A stretch of 64,000 bases of DNA. Origin: Galdieria partita. Lineage: Eukaryota > Rhodophyta > Bangiophyceae > Galdieriales > Galdieriaceae. The translations under genes were made by a program, and so were the position numbers. Of the stretch, positions 39,570-50,535 are shown piece after piece. The notes under the pieces are model-generated. The model made no database searches. It was not told the origin of the DNA and worked only from the letters and a program-made list of their open reading frames with translations. Within the stretch, counting starts at the first letter, position 1; each line of letters begins with the position of its first letter. The stretch is from positions 151,733-215,732 of the forward strand of contig BQMJ01000041.1 in the NCBI GenBank assembly GCA_025991245.1, given 5' to 3'.

Positions 39570-42206
39570 TCAGGTACTTTGCCTATCTTTTATATAAGTT
39601 CTCATACCAGCAACAACTTTGAATTGCAACAAAGAATCATCAATACCCATCTGCTCTAATATGGTCGAGTCTATGACTCCCATGTCTCGCTCAGAAAACT
39701 TGCATAGACATTCGTAACATTGAGTTGATTCTTCCTCAGTTAAATGACAATATACTTTCAAAAAGTTCATCCAGTCAAAAGAAACTTGCACTGAGCTCGG
39801 AACAGAAATAGTTGATTCTCCTCTCGTATCTTCCATTTGCATTATATTCATATCCATCCTTGGACGAAAATTTCTTCTTTCCATCCTTCCACTATTCCTT
39901 TCAGATTCTTCAAATGGAATACGTCTTAATAAATCTACAAACGAATTGCTCAACAAATCATAAAGTGGTTTCAGTTGTTCCAACCATCCAGGATTGTCTC
40001 CAAATACTCTTTCAAGATCTTCACTAGCCTTGCGACCTAAAAAGGTTTGCAAAGATGTAGTTGAACATACTACAACTTGACAATGAGGAGGTATCCATAA
40101 CCATTCTTCTCGTGTATTCTGTGGTTGTATCTCAGAGTTGATAGAACTGTAAACAATATTATTATTGTCGTCTTCATAATAAACTCCACTATTCAATATC
40201 CAATTCTGATTATTCCTAAATTGTTTGGAAACTTCTTCAGTATACTTGTTGCTTACAATCAACTGAATGGCTCTTAAATTATTCTGCATCAATTCAAGCT
40301 GTGACGCCACTGGATGTAAAAATTTAGCAACTTCAGCCTTAATCATTGAGCGACCAACACCAGAACTTGACAACTGAAAACATTTCAATGCAGCACCTAT
40401 CAAATATACTCTCTTCTTGGTGGTTTCAGTCTCCATAGGTGTTTGCTCTGAAGAAGATTCACCTTGAATAGCAAGGAAAGAATTGTCTTTCATATCTGTG
40501 ACTCGAATAAGAACATCAAGTCCATTGGAGTCTTGTCGAATAGGAACAAATATTCCATCTTTTGATAAATACTTTTCAAAAAATGCTTTCCAAGTATTGA
40601 TATGGTAAGTTTCTTCGTTAGCACTATGGATTCTACTCACTGTCGAACTAAATGCTGGAACATACTTGGGAATAGGATCCATTTCTAAGCTGCCAATGGT
40701 TTGAGTAGATTCTATTGATATATGTTCTACAAAACTATGTCGAAATATACTCAATTCTCCTAGTTTGGAACAGAAACACCATCGAACATAAAGAATAAGA
40801 GTAAATATAATTTCAAATTTGAAACCACGACTGGAAAGTGAATCCAATCGACTGATCGATGAAAATAAACTACAAATAAAACGAAAAGGAGGAATATTCC
40901 AATATCGCGATTGAATATGCTTTAGTACAATCTTTGGAAAAACCAACTTGAAAAATGTTTCATTTCTGCCTCTAACAGGTATCCTGCTTGCTTCTTCTAG
41001 TTCATTTCTCGAGCAACTCACATAATAAAAACCAAAATGGTTGGCAATATCCAAAACATATTCAGAATGGCTTCCATCAAATAGAGTCTCTCTCATTGGA
41101 ATACGAAATTCAAATATACTGGCAAGAAGCATAGAAGAAAAAATAATCATTGATTCGGGTGTCATACGAGAAAGAGTTACTACGAGAGAAAAATTCGGAG
41201 CAATTCTTTCCATTTTCTCTTTCATTTCATTCTCTGAAAGATCACATAAACTATTCCAACGTTCACATCTCTTTCCCAATTCATTTAAAACATGAACAAC
41301 ATAAAAGGGAACACCACCTGTATAATCATACACTTGTTTGAAGAACCAATCGTGTCCCTCAGGATGACTAGGAAATAGTACTTTTAGAATAGGTTCATTA
41401 TGACAAGTAACATTCTGTATAAAGTACTTGATAGTTGCTTCTGAAAAAGGATCCAGCCGAAGAAAATTGAACGTTATTCGGGAAGGCATTGCATCTTCTT
41501 CTCTACCAATTATACAGTTCGATCTCCCCGCAACAATACAAATGACAAAAGGTTGACTTACAACAATTGACAAAACTCTAAAAAAGGCACGGTACACGTT
41601 GTGCACTCGACTTGTTCCTTGTGTAACCATCAAATCCTTAAACAATGTGAAATTGTATTCTTCTAAAAGTCCAATTTCGTCAATAAACAAATATAAATAA
41701 CGTTTCTTGGTTACTTGCAAGAGTTTCTGTAGCCATTCCTTTGGACTACCGATATAGGAAAGAACTTGAGAAAGTAAATCTGCACCGTTGGGAAACCGGG
41801 AAAGTGCCTCTCTGCTTATCCATTCCAAAAGTGTATCTTCAAAACATGTTCCTCTTGGCACATCGAGAAGATTCAACATAACATATAAAGTCTCGTTTAA
41901 CAGCGCGTGTAGAGCACGTTCTCCTACATTCTCCCCCTTCTCAAAGCCAGGTAAGCAACAAAAATTTTTTAAATATTGCAACAAGTTCTCTTTGTTGACT
42001 GAAAGGAACCAATGGAAATGCTGTCCAAATGCGCTTTTGCCACTCCCATACATTTGAGGTGCATAGCACATATGAGGTCGAGGATTTCTCAACGTACCAT
42101 CTCGTCTCAAAGGGTACGATAATAGGAAACTTTCTATAACTTGAAAGACCGCTGATTCTCTATTGACAAGGGGAAATTCGATACTTTCAATACGAATAGT
42201 GTTCAT
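39570..42206 (-). CDS. Large P-loop NTPase with C-terminal SAM domain
   Basis: This is a single exon of 878 aa from the ATG at 42206. A Walker A motif (PQMYGSGKSAFG) lies near residue 50, and a Walker B (KKRYLYLFIDEIGLL) near 190. FVICIVAGRSNC and FNFLRLDPFSEATIKYFI fit the sensor and winged-helix parts of a STAND/ORC-like ATPase. A middle segment (about 560-620) reads DGIFVPIRQDSNGLDVLIRV, then SFLAIQGE. This resembles the D...QxE/K pattern of PD-(D/E)XK nucleases in the Crinkler/RHS superfamily, but that is inference. The C-terminal 65 residues (ERDMGVIDSTILEQMGI...) look like a SAM domain. No intron is seen, unlike most genes in the window. It stands alone in subtelomeric DNA. Confidence 0.7.
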   Translation of the reverse strand: MNTIRIESIEFPLVNRESAVFQVIESFLLSYPLRRDGTLRNPRPHMCYAPQMYGSGKSAFGQHFHWFLSVNKENLLQYLKNFCCLPGFEKGENVGERALHALLNETLYVMLNLLDVPRGTCFEDTLLEWISREALSRFPNGADLLSQVLSYIGSPKEWLQKLLQVTKKRYLYLFIDEIGLLEEYNFTLFKDLMVTQGTSRVHNVYRAFFRVLSIVVSQPFVICIVAGRSNCIIGREEDAMPSRITFNFLRLDPFSEATIKYFIQNVTCHNEPILKVLFPSHPEGHDWFFKQVYDYTGGVPFYVVHVLNELGKRCERWNSLCDLSENEMKEKMERIAPNFSLVVTLSRMTPESMIIFSSMLLASIFEFRIPMRETLFDGSHSEYVLDIANHFGFYYVSCSRNELEEASRIPVRGRNETFFKLVFPKIVLKHIQSRYWNIPPFRFICSLFSSISRLDSLSSRGFKFEIIFTLILYVRWCFCSKLGELSIFRHSFVEHISIESTQTIGSLEMDPIPKYVPAFSSTVSRIHSANEETYHINTWKAFFEKYLSKDGIFVPIRQDSNGLDVLIRVTDMKDNSFLAIQGESSSEQTPMETETTKKRVYLIGAALKCFQLSSSGVGRSMIKAEVAKFLHPVASQLELMQNNLRAIQLIVSNKYTEEVSKQFRNNQNWILNSGVYYEDDNNNIVYSSINSEIQPQNTREEWLWIPPHCQVVVCSTTSLQTFLGRKASEDLERVFGDNPGWLEQLKPLYDLLSNSFVDLLRRIPFEESERNSGRMERRNFRPRMDMNIMQMEDTRGESTISVPSSVQVSFDWMNFLKVYCHLTEEESTQCYECLCKFSERDMGVIDSTILEQMGIDDSLLQFKVVAGMRTYIKDRQST

Positions 42207-44219
42207 TCTGTAAACTCGCAACAACCACAACAAATCACCGAATCACACAACAATAATCGAACTGAGGGAATTATTTGAGTGCAACAAAAGTTCTTGAAGA
42301 AAGTTTAAGCTGTTCTATAAGAGTAGTGTATAGACTACGTATGAGAGCTTATAGTATAGTCCTACTTGCAATTGACTTTGTTGTTTTCCCTGTGACATAG
42401 TTATGTGACTTCACAGTGGACAAATAACTAATTGACTCACTTCCAGAACATTGTGTAAATTCAACAAACACAACATATTTGGGAAACTTTGTCGTCTTGA
42501 GTAGATAGTTTGCTTGCTTGTTTCTTTTAGTGTGATAATCACTTTGGGTATAAAGTTTGCTTCTAAATTTGTTGTTGGCATTTCAGTTAGGAGGACTTTC
42601 TTCAGGTTCTACAAGTCGACTTTTTACCTCTCTTTGAATTCATTTGAGCAGTCAACGTAGTTTAATTGGGTGTTGTTTGAAAGTAGTTTTATTAGGGAAT
42701 TGTTATGCAGAGTCTTGTGAAATAGGGTTGAAAATCCGCTTTGAAGATATTTTGCAGTGATCCAAGCAGATTCTCAACTATGTCATGTGTTTGTTGAATA
42801 GTTTGCAATTTCCATATGTCAACTTTTGTCTATTGAGAGACTCTTGTGAAAGTGAAAAAGACGAACTATAGTTGACTATGCCTGATTTTTGAACAGTCAA
42901 TGACGCTGCATGTCTTCATGAAGCCTATTGCTGTATTACAAATTTAGTTGAGATCTAGATTCCAACTGCTAGCAAACCTAATTCTTATTGTGACTCGTTT
43001 CGAGGCAACTGATGGAATGAAGTTTCTACTCAAAACTTACAGCCCAAGTCTAACTGCGAATGCTGGAGTAATCACAACAGAGATACGAAAATGTAAAATG
43101 ATGACAAGTTAGCCTGCTTTGATTATAATGACTGATTGATTTTGTGGTACAACTTTCAATGAATCATTTTCAAATGACTATCAAGTTGAATACAATCATT
43201 TTGTCCGGATTCATGATCAATCGGTATTCTATGATTCCGTTACAACTTTGTACAATCTTCTCTAGGATGGTGTACGAAGCTTTCTTCTTGAAAAATAAGG
43301 TCAATATCCTCTAGGAGCATTCATTCAATACAGTTGCATTCATGGCTGAAATTCTGGTGTTCACCTTACGACTTGATAGAATACTCTACATTCCTTCTTG
43401 GAATAAATTATATCTTAACTTCTACATTTTCTTCTTGGGTTTATGAGTAGAATGAAACGAAACTACAAGTTGATAGCTCCAGAGTGTTCAACTAGTCCTG
43501 GCTCTATCACAATGTGATTGGATGGAAGAAGAATCTTTGGAGATTGTGTTTGAAGTTGGATTGCCAAGATTTTGACGCTCAACGCAGTTTATTAGAAGTT
43601 GTTATAGAAGTTTTATTATCCATTTGCTTTTTTTTGTGTTGTAACATTCAAACCAGCCACGACCAGCCCGCAACGGTGAGTTCTAATAGTTTCTGGTTTC
43701 TATTTCGATATATCAATATTGACTATCCCTGTGGCGTGTATTTTAAAAACAACTCTTGCTGCTTGTTCCTGGTCTTCACTGCAAATTATGTGTCCACGTT
43801 GTAACTTGAAAGATTACAAGCTTTTTGGCCCACTAAGGTGTTCTTCTGGTTTTATGAAGAGGACCAATTATAAGGCAGAATTCTCACAAGAAACATAAAG
43901 CCAGTCCTAAATAGCAACAGTTTAGTGTATCAAGAAAAGAATACCACAATTTGACGAATAAATAAGGTAACTCGAAAATATGGACAACTTTGACTACGAT
44001 AAGCTTAAAGTCTGAAAATCTAAGTAACATTCTCTATATTTAAAAAAGTAGAACAACGGCGGAATGTACATTTCATCGCAGCAGCTACTCGAGGAGAGAC
44101 ATGAAGAGAAATTTCTTGACAGGTGCTTATCAATCTTTGATAAACATTATCATTTTCTATAGAACTGAAAAAGGATAATTTTGGAATGTCAATTCAACTG
44201 AAGGCACTCAAGTAACAAA
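42207..44219. other. 2-kb gene-poor stretch with decayed repeats
   Basis: There is no convincing gene. The plus strand is T-rich. The segment at about 42780-42860 (a TTTTGTCTATTGAGAG-like core) recurs near 50449-50530 and 52560-52615, so it belongs to a dispersed subtelomeric repeat family. A 96-codon plus-strand frame at 43514-43804 has no recognisable content. Confidence 0.5.
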
Positions 44220-44906
44220 CTATTCATGCAGTTCAAGAAAAAAGCTCGTGAGCAATAGCAAACAAGTAACTTTCTGCCAGCTTTCAGAATTCTCTTTGTG
44301 TGAATTCATGCACTGTCGCCAATGAATACCTTTGGAATCCAATAGACGAAAATCTACAATCCTTCCATCATCATCTTCTTCTAACGTAATAGTAAATTCC
44401 TGTTTCAAAAAGAAGCAAAATATGCTTAGTAATTGACAATTGCCTGTTGCTTCTCTCTGTATCAACTTATCGCGACTGATCGTCTTACTACTACTTTGCA
44501 AACAATTGGAACGCTTTGTTCATTTTTGCTCACTCTTTGTACTACTAGTTCATGAATTAGCCGATTCTGAGAAACTGAATAAAACTTTCTTGAAAGAAGG
44601 TGGTAAAAAGGAGTTTTCAATAGTAGCAGAGTCACGATTATGATCGTAAATGAAGATATAGATACTTGAAAAAAGTATATATGCCATTGAGAATTCACAA
44701 TATCCATAAAAAGTATAGTCAAATCGAGGATGTTGTTCTTCCAGTAATATCCAACAGGAATGAGTAAACTCTTTCATTGGAGGATCAAATTCATCTCCAA
44801 CCAACCGAACCCAACTATTACAAGATAAACTCAAGTTCCTATAAGGTTTGCTATCGGAACGGATAGTCACTTTTTCCACATACTGACAAACCATAGAAAG
44901 AATCAT
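44220..44906 (-). CDS. Possible multi-exon gene, structure unresolved
   Basis: Two stretches look coding. The 5' one begins at the ATG at 44906 and reads through SLSCNSWVRLVGDEFDPPM and FTHSCWILLEEQHPRFDY until about 44705. The 3' one follows a TTTTGAAACAG acceptor near 44402 and reads EFTITLEEDDDGRIVDFRLL, with a stop at 44220-44222. The middle cannot be joined with confidence. It starts 26 bp after the stop of the NTPase gene on the same strand, so it could be that gene's displaced C-terminal part or a separate gene. No family is recognised. Confidence 0.3.
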
Positions 44907-44932
44907 TCTTCAAAAGTTTGACCCTTTATTCT

Positions 44933-46392
44933 CTATCCATTTCGATAACGTTCAGCAAGTTCAGCCAAGTACTTCTCAGAAGCATATCTTTCACGGAAAG
45001 AGGATAACAAGATGTCGCGTGCAACGCTATTATAAAAGCGTAAGTAGATGCGATCCACTACAACTAATAAACCTCGACTAATATATGCTCCGTCTGCAAT
45101 CGTAATATTGGGTTTAGTTCTATCCATGAATAGCTTATAGAGCATCGAATCAAAATTTCTCTTTTCTCTTTCAGAGCTAAGTCCATCTAGATAGTCATTA
45201 TGCCTTCTTATCATTTCACAATACACTTTTGCGGTGAATTCAACCCTCAAATCTTCAAAACTAGCATCAGGATGATCGTTGGCCAGAGCAACCATTTTAG
45301 CTATCATTATAGGCACCAACCCAGTAAGTTCGACCACTTCATCTGAATGTTGACGAAGAATAGAGGGATAATCAGGTAACTCTTCCCACAAGTCAAACTC
45401 TTTGAAACCTAGCGGCTCCAAATAGTGTTTGACATCTCCATAACCACTACGCAAATTATCTTCAAATTGATGATGCTGTGAACCTGCAAGAAGAACTCCA
45501 CAATAAGGCTATTCAAGTAAATGAAAAAGTCATTATAAAACAAGAGAGAACCATGACTTACTGTATTCATTACTTCAAACTCAGTGTAAAACTGGAAAAA
45601 ATCCGGCCATCTATTTATTTCATGACCAAACTCGCTCCAAAACGCATTATGTTCATCAACAATTAACATATTGCGTGGTGCAAGCCCCATCATAACACGA
45701 CGAATAGCAAACGCTAGATTCAGATATTTCTCTTTCATAGCAAAATAAATGACACTTTTAAGAGGAGCACCTCTTAAAGAAGGATATCTAGATAACCTAA
45801 AATTGGGCATTTCTTCTAGAATATCTGCATTCATAAAAAGCAACATTTTCAAGTAGAGAGAAACCATTTGAGAGATGTTGCTAATGTTCTTCAACCACGC
45901 CGCTGCATTTGCAATATACTGCAGGGGAATCCTGCAATGCCTTGAAAACACAGCAGCCATATAGAGATCTACGCTCTTTCCTAGACCACTAGCTGCAGAA
46001 ACTATTATCTGCTGGGGTGGAAGAATGCAACCTTTTGCATCAAGACTTTCAATGTGTCTATTCCACCTCTTGATAAACCCTCCTCTCAGAAAGATTCTAG
46101 AGATTTTCCCAGCTCTTTTTTCCACCGGGAAATCTTTGGGAAACTTCTTGGGAACAAGAAACTGTGCTATGTCACTAAACGTTTCTTTCCCAACTTCGAA
46201 GACTTTTCCTCCAACTTGTACCTTCTCTCCAATTACTGAGGCAACAGATATGAGTTCACATTCTTGCTCAAGATCAGGCAAGTTTGTCAACCATACATTG
46301 CTAAACCTTTCGTCAATTTTTAGACCATCTTGAAATATTTCTTCGTATCTAACAGACTCTCCGGACATATCTAAAGAAGTTTCACTAGTCAT
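44933..46392 (-). CDS. RHS/Crinkler-type P-loop NTPase
   Basis: There are two exons, 46392-45562 and 45508-44933, giving 468 aa. The N-terminal 140 residues lead into Walker A (IVSAASGLGKSVDLYMA) and Walker B (NMLIVDEHNAFWSEFG). After the intron come GVLLAGSQHHQFEDNLRSGYG and VKHYLEPLGFKEF. The DEHNA Walker B and the AGSQHHxFE sensor followed by YLEPL are hallmarks of the NTPase module shared by trypanosome RHS proteins, oomycete and fungal Crinklers and related eukaryotic NTPases. The intron donor is GTAAGT; the acceptor at TGAATAG keeps PYCGVLLAGSQ in frame. No clear nuclease or kinase effector domain follows. A subtelomeric position is typical of RHS-like families. Confidence 0.8.
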
Positions 46393-49300
46393 CCTTTGAG
46401 ACGGCTAGCCAAACAATCAACAACCCAAAAACAAATTGTGCAGTTCAGTTGTACAAATTTTACAATTTATGGTGCTATATATAGTTCCAAATAATAAGTA
46501 ACACATTTGAATTCAAACAAGAAATCTAGTATTTCTTTGTTTCCTATGGAACATTGAGATAGAGCTGCCTACAGAAAGAATATTCGAAGTGATTTCAACC
46601 TTGCGAAAAATATTTTATGAAAGCATAATTTCTTTCAATGACTTGAAAGATCAACTACAATCAACAGTGCATTCGTTTAGATAAATCTGGATACTGTGAC
46701 ACTTGTTTTCAACTCTTCCTGTTTCAGTTGTTCCACTCTTTGTGTCTCTTATCGACGAAACAGACTATATGGAACTCCATTGGATTAGAAAAGCTCAATT
46801 GTCTACAGAATAATCTTCACAGTGGCAGCTATCAAAGATTACTTTTCAATACAGACAAGAGAGAGATTCAATTCAACTCAATTTTTCCTTTCAAGACTGA
46901 CAATTTGTCTTATCTGATCACATATCTTTGACTATGTGCGAACGATAAGCACAAATTACATCAATTACGCAAAGTGACATCGTGTAAAGACTATGGTTTA
47001 ATTCAAAATTTTCTATCACTTTATGGAGGTAATGGAACATACCAATTTATCAGAGCTTTCAACTTTCGTTACTTGCTGCAAGAAAGAAGTCTCACTCCAA
47101 AGTTATCGCTAGTATGATGTTCATTATTCTGAGAGCTATGAGGATGAGTATTGAAACATTTACTTCTCCTCCTTTGGGAACCCAAGTTTCAAGTTTGAAC
47201 AAGTAGGTTTGGCTTTATGTTTTGAAATATTTTTGGACACTGTCCGAATTTTAGCTTTGTTGCCACAGTGAAGTTTTAACGAAGATTGTTTTAGATCTTA
47301 TTTTTTCAGAGTAACTCTGAGATGATGAGAATGAAATAAAAGCCGAGTTGGTAACCCGAAATCTTGTTTTGTGTCTTGCTATAGTACTTTGTATACTTTA
47401 AAAGTATCTCATTGAGTTGCTGTTGCTTTCTTCTCTTGTAGCATTCTACAAGACTTTGCCTAGAGCAAACAAGATTTTATCTTTGGAACCAACGACTGTA
47501 CAACTCATTTTGGCTTATCTATTCTTGGAATCCTTTCAGGATGGTCGGTTTTTGACTGCTGAATTTTGTGCCACTATATACTATCGTTGACTTTGCTAAA
47601 GTCGCCGTCTGCTTCAAAGTATACCTTCCAGAAAATCTCGGTCAAAGTTGCTAGTACTAGTTACCGTCCATATGTCTAGGAATTCTTGATCCTTGTTTCA
47701 CAAAAATAAAACACAGGATAGAATTTTATTCAGCAACATAAGGATTGATTCACATTCCTCACTACAGTCTTCTATGATAGCATTCTAGGGTATGGGACAA
47801 ACTTCCTTCCTGACATCTGTAATCAGCACTCTTTTGGAGTCCTTATTTAACCCAACCACATATATAGCTGGAATTGTTGAAAACGTTTGATTCACAAAAC
47901 GTTAACCAAGTGTTTACAATTCAAACAATTTGCACGCTAACCATCTTAAAACTCAACGTTCTGTTTGGGCTTGTGAGGTGAAAGGAAAACTCCTTGTCAA
48001 CAACAAGTCGAAACCGATGCTACCAAATCTCCAGTTGCTTTCTCGTTACTTGGTTAAGAAATCTGAATTATCGAGTACAACAGTGAGTCTGACTCAACTC
48101 AATGGGCTGACTTTTCACTGACAGTCTGTAAACGAATTCCAACGATACAACTCCCTAACACAAAAAGAATAGAGCTTCAACAGTCTTTTAACTCTCCAGT
48201 GCAAGGTTCTTTTTGAAATTTCTCTACAAGTGTACAAGAAACGATATAGTTTGTACCTTTTAAAGGCACCCTTTCATACCACCTCCTTTCTAAGCTCTTC
48301 CAAACGTTCTTTCATTAGAATTTATTGGTTGAGAACAGGAGCTAAATAGTTGTTTTATGCAACCCGCTTCAAAGTGGATAAGGTCTGTTTATGAAAACTC
48401 TTTTGAGTTTCAACGAGAAACACCTTGAGAATAGACTAGAAAGTTTTTCTTTTTTTTTTGGATACTGTTTAAACCTGGGTTGTTTTGGTTAGAACTTTGT
48501 AGCCACTAGGTTTGAACCTTGTGGTTGATTTCTCAACGTCAGAGTTCAAAAGAGATTTATCTGCAGAAACATTGTCAAGGGAGAGATTGATTACGATCGA
48601 TAAAGGGAGATTGTTTGGAAACAACTACCATAGCTTTGCGAATTCTTGGTTCTTTAGATGAGAGTAGTGTAAAAGAGGATAATTTTGTAGGAGTAGTCGT
48701 AATCTTATCGGTACCTTTTGACCTGAACGAGTTCTATATACATAGTTACGGAAAAGTTTATTTTCTTAAGATCAGCAAAACTATAAATTGAACCAAATTG
48801 ATCATTTGGTAATAAGAAAACAAGATTGTACAAGAATATATCAAACTTCGAGAACATATCCATGTTTAAAGCTGCTTTGGCAGCTAGTTTGAATCCGAAT
48901 TTGAATATATAATTCTTTGAGTTTGGTCAATTACACATGCTCTATCTTTTCATTTCAGTTGTTTTATCGATATTCATGATATGTATAGATTGTTTGCAAA
49001 GAAATGAACATGGTAAAAGAAAGATGACTGGTTCAAATAGATACTACTCAAAAATTATTAACTTGAATTATTCGGTTGATTGATAAATTTTGTTCAAAAG
49101 ATCAAGAATTCTAAAGAAAGTTGTTGGTTTTTAGGACTTTGTATACTCAAAAGACAATTGATCAACCGTTTCTTTTCATTCTACTTCACGTGTCAGTAAC
49201 ACTCTTCTCCTCTTAAAACTCTTTCTGTTAAAAATTTGAAGCTTTGGCAGTATGTAAGAGAGTATGGAACAGAAAGAGAATAGATTCATTTTTATTCCTC

Positions 49301-49429
49301 GAATAGTGAAAAGTTGCAAAAGGTAACAACAAAAAAAGGGCCAAGAAGTTGCACAATAGAGATCATCATACTATACAAGGAGAAGCCACCTAATTCAATT
49401 ATTTTTAAAAAGTCAACATTGAACAAGAC

Positions 49430-49840
49430 AGTTATTTCATAAGAGTACATATTGAGAAGCCGACAAAGTGATTCAAAGTTGAACCCTGTTGAGAATAGAT
49501 AAAAAGAGACTTAAAATGTTTCAACCAAAACACAAAGTTCATTTTTGGGGAATTCAAGAAGACTTCCAGTGTAATAGCCATCATTATCTTCATCATAGCC
49601 ATTTTAATGTCCATCAACTGGAAATAATTATAGTATACTTGGAGCTTACAGAAATGATTCAACTCGAATGTATTTGGCAATCGATAATTGAAAACGTTTT
49701 TCTATGTAAAATGGGTCCGAAACATCCTTATAACCAAGAATTGGGTTTCGACTCCAATTCGTCTGACAGAATTGCCCAAATGGATACAAATATAGTAGAA
49801 TTGTAGCCATAGACAGATGAGTTTTGAATAACAAGAACAA
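49430..49840 (+). repeat. A-rich diverged subtelomeric repeat, copy 1
   Basis: The core TGTTGAGAATAGATAAAA followed by AACACAAAGTTC at about 49486-49545 recurs at about 58022-58075. The downstream part (AGTATAC...ACAGAATGA-like) recurs near 55735-55770 and 58150-58190. Identity is visibly partial, so the copies are old. Confidence 0.55.
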
Positions 49841-50279
49841 TTCAAGCTTAGAATAGAAACATAAAAGAAGCTGCGTATTTACTCAATTTATTTTGTTGGA
49901 GAGTAGCATTGTGGTGTGTAAAGATGCAAGATTCAGTGAACAAAGTAAAATAATTCCGCTTCAATGGAATAATACTGCCGCAAAGCGAAACGATAGATAT
50001 CGACGATAATGTTTAAAGCGTCAAACAGTGAGTTCGAATGAGAAACTCTTCAAGACGAAACTTTGCCATCCACGACATGCTAGTATTGGTGGTAAACTTT
50101 CAGTGACTTGAGTTCCATAAAGCTTGAAAAATACTTATCTTCGGTCCATGTTCATGTTAAACGTATCTCAACTTGGATCCTTGTTGAAAACTGTCGCTCT
50201 TTATTTTCTGGTAAGTTTAAAGGCTTTTTTTACTATGTAGAGTAGTGTAAAAAAAAAGTCGGCATAAAAAGCTCCCGAT

Positions 50280-50535
50280 TGTTTTTAAGGTTGAACCCCT
50301 GCCCATATACAGTCTTGTAATGTAACTAGGTTTTTCAAGTCCAAGTATACTGCAAAGTGAAGTCTTTTGAATTGCTGCTGTGAATCCTCCTTTGTGGCAC
50401 AATCATCAAGGTCTGTTCTAGCACTCGAGGTACATTCTGAGTTGATTCTTGTCATCTTCAAACAACCAGTTCCTTTATTTATCAGTTTATGACTATTTAG
50501 AGTCTCTTATCCAACTGGAGATGAGAGAGGAGCGG
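50280..50535 (+). repeat. T-rich dispersed subtelomeric repeat, copy A
   Basis: Shares AGGTTGAACCC and ACAGTCTTGTAATGTAAC with 52366-52440, and a segment near 50449-50530 with 52540-52615. The two copies are about 2.1 kb apart in the same orientation. The shared open frames on the minus strand are a by-product of this repeat. Confidence 0.7.

Noticed and set aside
49489-49806. 105-codon plus-strand frame
   Set aside because: It lies within a diverged A-rich repeat whose copy near 58.0 kb does not keep the frame.
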